From: an uncultured Thermanaerothrix sp.
GTDB taxonomy: Bacteria; Chloroflexota; Anaerolineae; Anaerolineales; Anaerolineaceae
Reading direction: 5' to 3'
DNA length: 64,000 nt
Assembly (NCBI RefSeq): GCF_938028735.1
Contig: NZ_CALIMF010000004.1
Span: 1-64,000 of the forward strand
This document shows, in pieces, positions 10,408-19,497 of the stretch. Both the position numbers and the translations under genes were made by a program. The number at the start of each line of letters is the position of its first letter. Position 1 is the stretch's first letter. The notes under the pieces are model-generated. The model was not told the origin of the DNA and did no database searches. It was given only the letters and a program-made list of their open reading frames with translations.

Positions 10408-12201
10408 CTAGAGTCCTTCGGCAATATCCTGCTGAGCACGCGCGATGAAGGCCTCCAGCGGCAGGGGGCCTGGATTCTCACCATTGCGCAGGCGCAGCGC
10501 CACTTTCCCTTCCGCTACCTCCTTATCTCCCACGACCAGCATGTACGGTATCTTCTGCAATTGGGCATCGCGAATTTTGGCGTTCATGCGTTCGGGACGC
10601 TCGTCCACCTCCACTCGCAGCCCCTGCGCGCGCAGTTTCTCGACCACCTCGTAAGCGTAAGGAAGGTGGCGATCAGCGATTGGGATGAGCACAGCTTGTA
10701 CCGGCGCAAGCCAGACAGGGAAAGCTCCAGCATAGTGCTCGATCAGAACCCCCATGAAGCGTTCCATCGAGCCTAACAATGCCCGATGAATCATGAAGGG
10801 GCGGTGCGGCTGGCCGTCCTCACCGATGTACTCCAGCTCAAAGCGCTCTGGTAGATTGAAATCGAATTGAAGGGTGCTTAGCTGCCACTCACGTCCAAGC
10901 GCATCGATCATCTTCAGGTCAATCTTGGGGCCGTAGAAGGCCGCTCCACCTTCATCAATATCATAATCAAGTCCGGCGCGCTCTAGCGCTTGGCGTAGGG
11001 CCTCCGTGGCCTTCTCCCAATCCTCAACACGCCCAGCAAACTTCTCGGGATCGCGAGTAGAGAGGTAGGCGTGGAAGTTAGCCATTCCAAAACGGCGCAA
11101 GATGTGCAGGCAGAACTGCAGGGTGCTATCAATCTCTTGTGGCACCTGGTCGGGACGGCAGAAAATGTGCGCATCGTCCTGGGTGAAGCCACGCACCCGG
11201 AGCAAACCGTGCAGAACTCCGCTACGCTCATAGCGGTAAACTGTTCCCCATTCCGCCATGCGGATCGGCAGATCGCGGTAACTGCGAATCTGGCTCTTGT
11301 AAATCATAATGTGAAAGGGACAGTTCATGGGCTTGAGGAGGTATTCTTCATTTTCCACCTGCATGGCCGGATACATGTTCTCACGATACCAATGCAGGTG
11401 ACCGCTGGTTTCCCATAATGTGCTACGCCCAATGTGCGGGGTATAGACCGGCACGTAGCCATGCTTGAGATGCTCCTCTTTGCAGTACTGTTCAGCCAAG
11501 TGGCGGATCATCCCTCCCTTGGGGTGCCAGAGGATAAGTCCAGCCCCAACATCGGGATTGATGCTAAAGAGATCCAGCTCTTTTCCTAGTTTACGGTGAT
11601 CCCGTTTCTTGGCTTCTTCTAATTTCCAGAGGTATTGTTGAAGTTGCTCTGGTGTCTCCCAGGCCGTTCCGTAGATGCGTTGAAGCATAGGGCGTCGTTC
11701 ATCCCCGCGCCAGTAGGCGCCTGCCACGTTAAGAAGTTTGATAGCCTCTGGGTTGATCTGCCCGGTACGCTCAACATGTGGCCCGCGGCACAAATCCACA
11801 AATTTATCATGAGCATAAACAGAGATTTCCGGCTTTTCGGTGAGCGGATTTCCGTCCTCATCCATCCCCCCAGCCTCCAGCCCATCAATTAATTCCAGTT
11901 TATAGGGCTGATCGCGGAAAATCTGGCGCGCCTCCTCCGCCGTGACCACTTTCTTGACAAAAGGATGGTCGCCTTTGATGATCTCACGCATGCGCTGCTC
12001 AATCTTTTCTAGATCCTCAGGGGTCAAAGGGCGCGGCAGATCAAAGTCGTAGTAGAACCCATCCTCAATGGGTGGCCCAATGGCAATCTTCCCATTGGGA
12101 AACATTTCTAAAACGGCCTGCGCCATGATGTGCGCCGCCGAGTGGCGGATGCGGTATAGCCATGAATCTTCGTAACGCTCCTTCGCTTTTCCTTGCGTCA
12201 T
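10408..12201 (-). CDS. thrS: Threonyl-tRNA synthetase lacking the TGS domain
   Basis: A 597-residue class II synthetase that charges tRNA-Thr. The protein begins almost directly with the N2 editing domain (HSAAHIMAQAV, with a later CRGPHVERTG). The catalytic domain follows with MNCPFHIMIYKS, the motif 2 arginine in EWGTVYRYERSG and motif 3 in PFMIHRALLGSMERFMG. An anticodon-binding domain (VQAVLIPIADRH...VDERPERMNAKIRDAQ) ends the protein. The ~60-residue N-terminal TGS domain of E. coli ThrRS is absent. The ATG at 12201 sits behind AAGGAGG; the frame extends further upstream only through the T-box leader. Controlled by the T-box at 12240-12508. Confidence 0.96.
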   Translation of the reverse strand: MTQGKAKERYEDSWLYRIRHSAAHIMAQAVLEMFPNGKIAIGPPIEDGFYYDFDLPRPLTPEDLEKIEQRMREIIKGDHPFVKKVVTAEEARQIFRDQPYKLELIDGLEAGGMDEDGNPLTEKPEISVYAHDKFVDLCRGPHVERTGQINPEAIKLLNVAGAYWRGDERRPMLQRIYGTAWETPEQLQQYLWKLEEAKKRDHRKLGKELDLFSINPDVGAGLILWHPKGGMIRHLAEQYCKEEHLKHGYVPVYTPHIGRSTLWETSGHLHWYRENMYPAMQVENEEYLLKPMNCPFHIMIYKSQIRSYRDLPIRMAEWGTVYRYERSGVLHGLLRVRGFTQDDAHIFCRPDQVPQEIDSTLQFCLHILRRFGMANFHAYLSTRDPEKFAGRVEDWEKATEALRQALERAGLDYDIDEGGAAFYGPKIDLKMIDALGREWQLSTLQFDFNLPERFELEYIGEDGQPHRPFMIHRALLGSMERFMGVLIEHYAGAFPVWLAPVQAVLIPIADRHLPYAYEVVEKLRAQGLRVEVDERPERMNAKIRDAQLQKIPYMLVVGDKEVAEGKVALRLRNGENPGPLPLEAFIARAQQDIAEGL

Positions 12202-12239
12202 GATCAACCTCCTTTTCGGCTTAAACCTCATTATTTCTA

Positions 12240-12508
12240 GAACGAAGAACGCCTGCCCCTTCTGGGGCAAGCGTTCGGCGCTCGCGGTTCCACCCAGATT
12301 AGCCGGTGTCACCACCGACCATCTCATTACGACCGATAACGGGGTCCACCGTTTAACCTTACTGGGGAGTTATTCCCGTTCAGGCTTCCGCTCGCAGGGG
12401 GTTTTGGCCACCGCCTGTCCGCAGGGCACTCTCAGCTTACAATGCCCCTTCTCTGTCGGCACGCACTGTGGCTACTCGTCCTGGTCAGCGCGTTTTGGAT
12501 ATGAAGTG
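12240..12508 (-). ncRNA. T-box leader of thrS
   Basis: The T-box sequence UGGGUGGAACCGCG lies at 12296-12283 on the minus strand and matches the AGGGUGGNACCGCG core. It is followed by a terminator hairpin (12276-12247, 13-bp arms with a 4-base loop). Upstream stem I features include the GACGAGTAG opening and CAGAGAAGGGG. Uncharged tRNA-Thr should bind and favour read-through into thrS. A possible specifier ACG lies within CTGAACGGG, but I cannot place it firmly. Confidence 0.9.
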
Positions 12509-12514
12509 TCACAA

Positions 12515-12543
12515 ATTATATAGGCGAAAGCGCAGAAAGGCAA
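12515..12543 (-). promoter_or_regulatory. Promoter of the thrS T-box transcript
   Basis: TTGCCT (12543-12538) and TATAAT (12520-12515) with a 17-base spacer on the minus strand. The expected start point is near 12508, just ahead of the T-box stem I. Confidence 0.75.
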
Positions 12544-12709
12544 GGGGAAATGCTCTAATTCACCTTCCCCCTTATGACTGAGATTCAACATTCCATCTTC
12601 TCCATCCACGCTTTATGGTAAACTATGCGCAGAAAGACTGGTGAGATTCAAGCCATCGCCTCCGGGTGGGGCTGTTTTATGTCAACTCATAAGGAGTCTT
12701 ACAAGCCCG

Positions 12710-13609
12710 ATGCGTTGGGTGCGCGATTATAAACCCCAACCCCAAGTGCAGGGATGGTATCGTCAAGCCCTGTGGATTACGGTAGGCGGGAATGTTTTTC
12801 TAGTGACCATCAAAGCCCTAGCAGCCTATCTCTCGGGCAGTGTGGCCCTATACGCCGATGCGGCCAACTCGGCCTCAGATGTGATCTATTCCTTGTTGAT
12901 GGTTTTTGGCCTGTGGATGGCTCAGCGTCCACCCGATCTCACCCATCCGCAAGGTCACAGCCGGTTCGAACCGCTGGTCGGTCTGATGGTCACCCTCTCG
13001 ATGACCCTTGCTGGGTTCGAGGCCGCACGCGCTTCATTACAGCGTTTTCTGGCTGGTGGTCTGGCGATTGAACCGGGTTTGCCCACCCTGGTGTTGCTCT
13101 TCAGCGCCGGGGTCAAAGCCGGAATGTACCTGACCATCACACGCTTGGCGGTTAAACTCCACAGCCCTACCTTGCGCACCACCGCACAAGACAACCTCAG
13201 TGACGTGCTCACCTCTACTGCTGCCTTTGTCGGAGCGGCCGGATCGAAATTTTTGCACCCGTTGCTTGATCCTATTGCCGGCTTTCTGGTGGCTCTGTGG
13301 ATTTTCCGTGCCGCCTTTCGCGCCGGGCGCGAGAACCTCAATTACCTAACCGGTGCCGGCGCCTCTGAAGAACTCCGCCAAAAGATCGTTGAAGTAGCCC
13401 AGTCCGTGCCAGGTGTCTTGCGCGTCCATCACCTGATGACCGATTATGCCGGACCACGCCTGGTGGCCGACCTTCACATCAACGTAGATGGGGCTACCCC
13501 CCTGGTCGAAACCCACCGTATCTGCGATGAAGTGATCGCGCGCGTTGAGGCCATCCCCGAGGTAGATCGCGCTTATGTACATATTGAGCCTGATGACTGG
13601 ATAGACTGA
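12710..13609 (+). CDS. Cation diffusion facilitator family transporter
   Basis: A 299-residue CDF protein, a proton-coupled exporter of divalent metals such as Zn, Fe or Mn. The N-terminal half carries hydrophobic membrane segments with the metal-site motif YADAANSASDVIYS in TM2 and, in TM5, DNLSDVLTSTAAFVG. HPQGHSRFEPL is the conserved His/Gly-rich loop. The C-terminal ~80 residues form the ferredoxin-like cytoplasmic domain with VPGVLRVHHLMTDYAGPRLVADLHI. The site-defining residues are DxxxD rather than HxxxD in TM2, which does not settle the metal. ATG 12710 is chosen because the protein start then matches the family; an upstream in-frame GTG lies at 12641. Confidence 0.88.
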   Translation: MRWVRDYKPQPQVQGWYRQALWITVGGNVFLVTIKALAAYLSGSVALYADAANSASDVIYSLLMVFGLWMAQRPPDLTHPQGHSRFEPLVGLMVTLSMTLAGFEAARASLQRFLAGGLAIEPGLPTLVLLFSAGVKAGMYLTITRLAVKLHSPTLRTTAQDNLSDVLTSTAAFVGAAGSKFLHPLLDPIAGFLVALWIFRAAFRAGRENLNYLTGAGASEELRQKIVEVAQSVPGVLRVHHLMTDYAGPRLVADLHINVDGATPLVETHRICDEVIARVEAIPEVDRAYVHIEPDDWID

Positions 13610-13638
13610 TTCCCCCCTTATTTTTGCCCCAGACTTCT

Positions 13639-15363
13639 ATGCGCCTATCTGCCCTCTTCCCTCCCACAGGACGCGAGATGCCCGCCAACAGTCCATCAAT
13701 CGGCCAGGGCTTACTCATCCGCGCCGGTTATCTGCGTTTTTGGGAGGGGAAAATAGCCTACCTCCCGTTGGGGCAACGCGTTTTGACGGCTCTCCAGCGA
13801 CTCTTGGACGAAGAAATGAATCACCTGGGAGCCCAACAGGTTACTCTGCCCCTATCTGTGACTCCCAACCCTTTGAGCGTTGCCCCTATACCCTGGAAAA
13901 CCCTGGAAGGCATATGGGACTCAACAGAAAGCGAAACCTCTCTTGCACCAACTCACTTCAGGACTATCCAGACGCTTGCCCAGCGTGACCTCCAGACGTA
14001 TCGCCAGTTACCATGCACGCTTTACACCTACACGCACCTTGCAGCCGCGCCTTGGGAACGCCTCGCCCCGTTACGCCTCACCCAGGCACTGGTGCTAGAA
14101 TCTTTTGCCCTGACCGGGGCTTCCTCAGCTCTGGAGGGCGTGCAGCGCCGTTATCTTCAGGCAGCCTGGAACGTGCTCCACCGTCTGGGTATACCGGTGC
14201 GTTGGGCGCAGGCTGGCCCCCCGGACTCACTCACGCCCCAAATGCTGTGGGTGCCTCACCCGCAGGGGGACCTCGCCATTCTTTCCTGCCCGCAAGGCGA
14301 TTACGCCGCTCTGGAAGCCTTTGCAACGTATGCCAAACCCGAGCCAATCCCAGAACCGCTGCTACCTCTTGAGCCCATTCCCACTCCGGGGGTACAGACC
14401 ATTCGCGATCTGGCCGGTTTCTTGAACCTGCCTGAAGCCCGGCTTGCCAAGGCCGTTTTCTACCTGGCTCAGACAAAAGAAGAGGCCGAAGAATTCCTTG
14501 TTCTGGCACTGGTGCGTGGTGATCGTACTCTCAGCGAAGCCAAACTGGCGGCTGCGCTGGGTGCCCACCGTCTGCGCCCCGCATCCCCCGAAGCCATCAC
14601 TGCTATTGGCGCTGTACCCGGGTACGCCTCGCCCATCGGTCTTAAAGAAGGAGTGCGCATTCTCGTAGATGATCTGATTCCGCACTCCCCCAACCTGGTC
14701 GCGGGCGCCAACCGTCCAGATACGCATATGCGCCATGTCAATTTTGGGCGGGACTTCAGTGCCGACCAGGTGACCGATCTGACGCTGGCCCAGGACGGCG
14801 ATCCTTGCCCGCATTGTCGGGCCCCCTTGGAGAGGCACATGGGGTTGCCCGTGGCATGGCTGGGTGCACTGGGTGCGCTGGAGACAGTTACCTTCTTAGA
14901 AGAAGACGGTCAACCCCACCCCTTATATGGGGGGTACTTCCGCCTAAACCTGGAAGCAGTCTTGTTAGCGCTGGCTGAACAGCATCATGATCCCCAGGGC
15001 TTGAAATGGCCTGTCATCCTTGCCCCTTTTGCTGTTCATCTAATCGCTTTGGGTGGACGCAAAGCACCGCGGGTCATCGAAGAAGCCGAGCGCCTTTATG
15101 GGTTGCTACAAGCCGCGGGGGTGAGTGTCCTTTACGACGACCGCGACACCAGTCCAGGGGTTAAGTTCAACGATGCGGATCTGATTGGCCTGCCACTGCG
15201 CCTCACCCTGAGCCCCCGTACCTTGGAAACCGCAGCAGTAGAAGCAAAATGGCGCGGAGAAGCCGAAAGCCAGATCATTCCTCTGGCTGAGGTGCTAGAG
15301 TGGGTGCCCCGTCGATTAGCCGAACGCAGTACCCCACCCCGTCGCCGCGAGTTTACCGCCTGA
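13639..15363 (+). CDS. ProRS-like protein with degenerate catalytic core and intact editing domain
   Basis: A 574-residue relative of bacterial prolyl-tRNA synthetase. It opens like ProRS (MRLSALFPPTGREMP; LLIRAGYLRF), has a YbaK-type editing insertion at about residues 230-395, and ends with the anticodon-binding fold (WPVILAPFAVHLI; VLYDDRDTSPGVKFNDADLIG). Class II catalysis needs motif 2 (FRDE arginine) and motif 3 (GxGxxR). Here the motif 2 region reads LRLTQALVLESFALTG and the GCYGIGVSR block is replaced by LYGGYFRLNLEA, so both catalytic arginines are gone. In the editing domain the conserved lysine (LAKAVFYL), glycine (VPGYASP) and histidine (MRHVNFGRDF) remain. I infer a non-synthetase, possibly trans-editing or regulatory. 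A canonical proS should lie elsewhere in the genome. Confidence 0.82.
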   Translation: MRLSALFPPTGREMPANSPSIGQGLLIRAGYLRFWEGKIAYLPLGQRVLTALQRLLDEEMNHLGAQQVTLPLSVTPNPLSVAPIPWKTLEGIWDSTESETSLAPTHFRTIQTLAQRDLQTYRQLPCTLYTYTHLAAAPWERLAPLRLTQALVLESFALTGASSALEGVQRRYLQAAWNVLHRLGIPVRWAQAGPPDSLTPQMLWVPHPQGDLAILSCPQGDYAALEAFATYAKPEPIPEPLLPLEPIPTPGVQTIRDLAGFLNLPEARLAKAVFYLAQTKEEAEEFLVLALVRGDRTLSEAKLAAALGAHRLRPASPEAITAIGAVPGYASPIGLKEGVRILVDDLIPHSPNLVAGANRPDTHMRHVNFGRDFSADQVTDLTLAQDGDPCPHCRAPLERHMGLPVAWLGALGALETVTFLEEDGQPHPLYGGYFRLNLEAVLLALAEQHHDPQGLKWPVILAPFAVHLIALGGRKAPRVIEEAERLYGLLQAAGVSVLYDDRDTSPGVKFNDADLIGLPLRLTLSPRTLETAAVEAKWRGEAESQIIPLAEVLEWVPRRLAERSTPPRRREFTA

Positions 15364-15375
15364 ACGCCCCCTATG

Positions 15376-15906
15376 TCACTCGAATAACAAATCCGCCAAC
15401 CGGATAGATGAATTGGGGTGACGAATTGCCAAAACATGCACAGGCGCCCACCGTGCCGCCAGTACAAGCAACGCTGGGCGCAGAACTACCACCCCCAGAC
15501 GATAAGCGCGAGAAGCCAACGCCGCGAGGGCGGCTACCCAACCCTTGCCCTGCTCCAGTTCCAGCGGCCCAATTTCATCCACCACCAGCAGATCACAGGG
15601 CACAGCCGTCTCAAAAACGGCATTCCCCCAGGCTAAGGTGGTGGGATCAAAACCCCACTCATGGGTATGCACATCAGTAACCGCACCCACTTCGCGCCGT
15701 CGGGCCAGCAAGCGGCGTTCACCACTACGCAAATCAACTGCCTCGATGGCCACTTTCTGACCATTCTGATAAACTCCCGGGCTGAGCACCCCAGCCACAT
15801 CCCACCTCCGCCCGCGTGCTTCCTCTACCAGGCGTTGGCACGCCAGGGTCTTACCAGCCCCAATTTCACCGGTGAGTATCCACAAGTGTGAGGTCTGTTC
15901 CTTCAC
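15376..15906 (-). CDS. THEP1-family nucleoside-triphosphatase
   Basis: A 176-residue P-loop protein of the THEP1/DUF265 family of NTPases. Walker A is GEIGAGKT near residue 13 and Walker B is DLLVVDEIGPLEL. These enzymes hydrolyse NTPs in vitro; their cellular role is poorly defined. It lies 7 bases after the ABC ATP-binding gene on the same strand, so it probably belongs to the PadR-ABC importer operon. It converges with the ProRS-like gene. Confidence 0.85.
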   Translation of the reverse strand: MKEQTSHLWILTGEIGAGKTLACQRLVEEARGRRWDVAGVLSPGVYQNGQKVAIEAVDLRSGERRLLARRREVGAVTDVHTHEWGFDPTTLAWGNAVFETAVPCDLLVVDEIGPLELEQGKGWVAALAALASRAYRLGVVVLRPALLVLAARWAPVHVLAIRHPNSSIRLADLLFE

Positions 15907-15913
15907 TATTCTC

Positions 15914-16696
15914 TCACTCCCAAGTCACAAGCCGATGCCCATCAAATTCCCACACCCTCAATGGGACATTGTAGGTCGCGCTTAGGGTCTCTGCATTCCA
16001 GAGGGTTTCCAAAGGTCCACTGTGTAGCACCTGACCATCACGCATGAGTACCACCTGCTGAGCCAACGCCGCAACCACCTCGGGTTCGTGGGAAGTCATC
16101 AGAATGGTAACCCCTTCGGCGAGCAAACTCCGCAAACACTCGATCAAGTGTTTCTTGTTGGCCAGATCAAGATGGGAAGTGGGCTCGTCCAGGAGCAATA
16201 ACCGGGGCTGCTGGGCCAGCGCCCGCGCCACCAGGAGCAATTGGTACTCGCCCCCACTCAACGCCTGCACCGAACGGCGGGCCAGGTGGTGCAAACCCAC
16301 TCTTTCTAAAGCCTCCCAGGCAATCGTCACATCCGACGCCGCAGGCATCTGTAGGGGCAATAAGTAAGGCGCGCGTCCCAGAAGCACATACTCGAGCAGG
16401 GAATAGGCAAAAGGGTTGGCTTCCCGTTGGGGCACCAAAGCCACTATACGACCGATCTCCTGGCGGGAATACTCGGCCAACAAACGCCCTTCCAGCCAAA
16501 CTCGCCCTCGCCGCGGCAGGTAACGGCCGTAGGCCAGGCGTAGCAGGGTGGTTTTCCCCGCCCCATTAGGGCCTAGGATGGCGGTGACCTGCCCCTGAGG
16601 CACCTCTAGGGTCAATCCTTGCAAGACGTCCTGAGAGGTTTCAGGGTAACGGAAAGCCACATTTTCAAAGCGGAGAAGCGGCGCATCCATCTTCAT
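15914..16696 (-). CDS. ABC transporter ATP-binding protein (iron/cobalamin type)
   Basis: A 260-residue ATPase of the FecE/BtuD family. Walker A is LGPNGAGKTTLLR, the signature LSGGEYQLLLVARAL, Walker B LLLLDEPTSHLD, with the switch histidine in MTSHEPE. It powers import through the adjacent FecCD-type permease. Its start overlaps the permease stop by 4 bases, as in tightly coupled importer operons. Confidence 0.92.
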   Translation of the reverse strand: MKMDAPLLRFENVAFRYPETSQDVLQGLTLEVPQGQVTAILGPNGAGKTTLLRLAYGRYLPRRGRVWLEGRLLAEYSRQEIGRIVALVPQREANPFAYSLLEYVLLGRAPYLLPLQMPAASDVTIAWEALERVGLHHLARRSVQALSGGEYQLLLVARALAQQPRLLLLDEPTSHLDLANKKHLIECLRSLLAEGVTILMTSHEPEVVAALAQQVVLMRDGQVLHSGPLETLWNAETLSATYNVPLRVWEFDGHRLVTWE

Positions 16697-17742
16697 ACCT
16701 TGATTGTGGGTCGCGTCATCAGGATCAGAAAACCCACGGCACCTAAAATAGAGGTCAACACTCCTAGTGGGATTTCACCCGCGCTCAAGATCCGCGCCAG
16801 GTCATCACAAACCACCCCAAATGTCCCTCCCAGAAGCAGAGCGGTGGGCAGGGTGTAGCGCGCATCGGCCCCGCTTAGACGTCGCGCCAATTGCGGCACC
16901 AGCAACCCCACCCAACCAATCAACCCACCGATTGAAATAGAGGCCGCCGTCACCATAACCGCCGCCAATAGGGCCAACAGGCGTTCACGATGCACAGCAA
17001 CCCCCAGTGAAAAGGCTACCTCATCTTCCAACGCCAACAGATTCAACCGCCAGCGCATTAAGAATAAAACCAATAAGCCGATCATCATCAGGGGCAAAGC
17101 CGAAAGCAAAGGCTTCCAGGTTACACTTGACAACCCGCCCAGTAACCAGAACGTAATCTCGGGCAACTGGCGTAGCGGGTCAGCCAAATATTTGATCAGC
17201 CCCACACCAGCGGCAAAGAACGCCGAAACGGCAATTCCTGAGAGTAATAGACGCAGAACCCAACCGCCATAACGCACCCGCCGCGCCAACAGATAGGAAA
17301 GCGCCAACCCACCCATCCCAAAGAGTATTGCGCTAACCTGAACCCGCCAAGCCATCCCCCCAAAAAGGATGATGCTCAAAGCAGCGCCGAAAGCGGCCGC
17401 TTGCGAAACGCCCAGGAAGCCCGGCTCGACCAAAGGGTTGCTGAAAACCATTTGAAGCACCAGGCCCGCCACCGCCAGGCTCATTCCTACCAGCATAGCA
17501 GCCAGTAAACGCGGCAAGCGCAGATTTAGAATTAAGCGCTGGGCCAAAGGATCCTCGAGCATCTGGGTGGGCGACATAAGCCCCAATTGGGGATAACGCC
17601 CCAGAAACACCGAGATTCCCATTACGGCGACCAACAAAACCCCCATCCAGAACAAGCGCTGGCGAGCACGCACCCGGCTTTCAAGCCAAGTGGACACATG
17701 TGCTGTCAGATCCAGGGGGTGTGCACGTGGGACAACGCTCAC
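16693..17742 (-). CDS. ABC transporter permease (FecCD family)
   Basis: A 349-residue polytopic membrane protein with about nine to ten hydrophobic segments. FecCD landmarks include LRLPRLLAAMLVGMSLAVAG, NPLVEPGFLGVSQAAAFGA and GGLIGWVGLLVPQLARR, the last being the coupling-helix region. It forms the channel for an iron chelate, heme or cobalamin-type substrate. Four-base overlaps with both neighbours indicate translational coupling. Confidence 0.92.
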   Translation of the reverse strand: MSVVPRAHPLDLTAHVSTWLESRVRARQRLFWMGVLLVAVMGISVFLGRYPQLGLMSPTQMLEDPLAQRLILNLRLPRLLAAMLVGMSLAVAGLVLQMVFSNPLVEPGFLGVSQAAAFGAALSIILFGGMAWRVQVSAILFGMGGLALSYLLARRVRYGGWVLRLLLSGIAVSAFFAAGVGLIKYLADPLRQLPEITFWLLGGLSSVTWKPLLSALPLMMIGLLVLFLMRWRLNLLALEDEVAFSLGVAVHRERLLALLAAVMVTAASISIGGLIGWVGLLVPQLARRLSGADARYTLPTALLLGGTFGVVCDDLARILSAGEIPLGVLTSILGAVGFLILMTRPTIKV

Positions 17743-18905
17743 TCTAAATCCCCTTTCAAAATTGGCAGAATCCGGGACTCGAAAGTAGCCGCGTCAATCC
17801 CATACAAACGCTCAAAGAAAGCCTGCGTTTCGGCTTTCATGTCTAGCCCAGGATAAGCCTCAGGATGCAAGCGCCAGGCCAGCCAGCGCAGCCCCAGCAC
17901 CCAGCGCACATCGGGTTGATCCCAGGAGTAGAAATCCTTGGGGAATGCATATAGACGTCCCTCGCGCACGGCCCGCATGGCCTGCCACTGGGGGTCCTCT
18001 TTGAGACGCGCCACTACTGCTTCGGGGTCAGCCGTATAGGCGAGGATAGCAATTACATCCGCGTCCCAGGCCGCAATTTGCTCTAGGTTGACCCGGGTCC
18101 AGCCACTACCCAGTTCAATATCCGTCCACACAGGGCGACCACCAGCCAGCTCAGTCACAATCGTTTGAATCCAGGTTTTAGGGGCCACGTTGAACGCTAC
18201 CTGACCATCCCGGTCAGAGTAATAGAGCAGCAACGTTCGTGGCCTCTGCTCAGGCGTAAGGCCTTGAAGGGGTTGGGTTATTCCACTCACTTGCTCAGCG
18301 AAGAAATTGGCCATCTCTTCGGCACGCTGCGGGTTCTGGAAAATTTGTCCCAGGATACGCAAATCCCGCTGATACTCCTCGGGGGTCTCTAGCGAAAGAT
18401 AGACAACCGGAATCCCCAGCGTTTCGAGAGGCTTCCCCAGTGGTTCAGCCATATATGTCTTCATAATGACCAAGTCGGGTTGGGCTGTGACCACTTGCTC
18501 GGCTCCCACATTTGTTTCAAAGGCGATTTTCTTCGGCAGATTGGGATCTACCAACACCAGAAAATCTCCTTCGGCACTTTGGCTGGTACTTGAAAGAGCC
18601 ACCACTTTATCTTTAGCCTCAGGGAAAAGAAAAGCCGCATCCGCTAACAAGGCAGTGGCACGCCCCGCAATGACCACCCGTTGCGGCGGTTGAGATAGGG
18701 TCACCTCGCGCCCTAGGGCATCGATGAAAGTGATCGTCACAGGGGTTGGACTCGCCGTGGGTACCTGTGTAGCCGTAGGTTCGAGCCTCGTTGTCACCAC
18801 CGGTGAAGGTGGGGGTGTTGGGGTCGGTATCGCAGAGACCGCCGTACAGGCAACCAGGAATAACGATAATACCAGCATCAAGCTAAAAACCAAGCGAGAC
18901 CTCAT
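17739..18905 (-). CDS. ABC importer substrate-binding lipoprotein
   Basis: A 388-residue protein with a lipoprotein signal (MRSRLVFSLMLVLSLFLVAC), a Thr/Pro-rich linker and a TroA/BtuF-type bilobal binding domain (FIDALGREVTLSQPPQRVVI; AQPDLVIMKTYMAEPL; GSGWTRVNLEQIAAWDADVI). It captures the substrate outside the membrane for the permease. The substrate is not evident; chelated iron, heme or cobamides are usual for the family. The start at 18905 is set by GGGAGG 6 bases upstream and an ATGA overlap with the padR-like gene. Confidence 0.9.
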   Translation of the reverse strand: MRSRLVFSLMLVLSLFLVACTAVSAIPTPTPPPSPVVTTRLEPTATQVPTASPTPVTITFIDALGREVTLSQPPQRVVIAGRATALLADAAFLFPEAKDKVVALSSTSQSAEGDFLVLVDPNLPKKIAFETNVGAEQVVTAQPDLVIMKTYMAEPLGKPLETLGIPVVYLSLETPEEYQRDLRILGQIFQNPQRAEEMANFFAEQVSGITQPLQGLTPEQRPRTLLLYYSDRDGQVAFNVAPKTWIQTIVTELAGGRPVWTDIELGSGWTRVNLEQIAAWDADVIAILAYTADPEAVVARLKEDPQWQAMRAVREGRLYAFPKDFYSWDQPDVRWVLGLRWLAWRLHPEAYPGLDMKAETQAFFERLYGIDAATFESRILPILKGDLE

Positions 18906-19465
18906 GATGAACCTCCCGACATGGAAAATGTATGATCGAACCAAGTCAGCAAGGCTTCCACCTGGTGGATGCGCAAGGTGCACGCCATGCGATTGTAGAT
19001 CTGATTGGGTGAAATGGTTTGGCACTGAGCACGCAAACGCTCCAACCCGCGCATGATCTCAGCACGTTGGCGGGCTAGAAAATTTGGAATTGCCTGGGGT
19101 GCCAGTTGTTGCAAGAGATAAAGGCGCGTCGGCAATTCCAGGCGAATGATTTGGACACTGCAACGACTGGGAGTCTGCAACCAGGCTTCTGCTTCGGCAC
19201 GTCCTCGAGGGGTTAAGGCGAACACTCGCCGCAACAGGCCCCGTTCCGTTGGTGTCTCCACGCCTTGCACCCATCCCCGCGCTTCCAGGCGCGCCAGCGA
19301 AGCATACAGCTGGCTCTGGCTGAGGTGCCAAATATGCCCCAGATCCTGGCTGAAAACGCGATGCAGTTCATAACCGTGCATTGGGCGCTCGAGCAAAAGG
19401 GCTAACAAGGGATACTCAGGGGTGGGCGAGCGGCGCATCAGAAGATTCCAACCCATAAAGTGCAT
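18902..19465 (-). CDS. PadR-family transcriptional regulator
   Basis: A 187-residue winged-helix regulator. The N-terminal PadR domain shows LLALLLERPMHGYELHRVF and LSQSQLYASLARLEARGWV, followed by the C-terminal helical dimerisation domain. It is the first gene of the importer operon and its stop overlaps the next start (ATGA). A palindrome lies right at the start, so autoregulation of the whole operon is likely. The start is uncertain: ATG at 19465, 19456 and 19438 are all in frame, and none has a convincing ribosome-binding site. Confidence 0.88.
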   Translation of the reverse strand: MHFMGWNLLMRRSPTPEYPLLALLLERPMHGYELHRVFSQDLGHIWHLSQSQLYASLARLEARGWVQGVETPTERGLLRRVFALTPRGRAEAEAWLQTPSRCSVQIIRLELPTRLYLLQQLAPQAIPNFLARQRAEIMRGLERLRAQCQTISPNQIYNRMACTLRIHQVEALLTWFDHTFSMSGGSS

Positions 19466-19496
19466 TCAATACTCACTGAGTGAGTATTGTTGCACT
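19459..19496. promoter_or_regulatory. Palindromic operator of the PadR operon
   Basis: A perfect 23-base palindrome (11-base arms CAATACTCACT, centre at 19478) spans 19467-19489. It is flanked by an outer inverted pair, AGTGCA (19459-19464) and TGCACT (19491-19496). It sits immediately downstream of the predicted start point and reaches the ATG, as expected for a PadR repressor site. Confidence 0.7.
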
Positions 19497-19497
19497 C

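Noticed and set aside
13639-15363. Frameshift as the cause of the altered ProRS motifs
   Set aside because: Flanking ProRS-like blocks stay in one frame on both sides of each altered motif.
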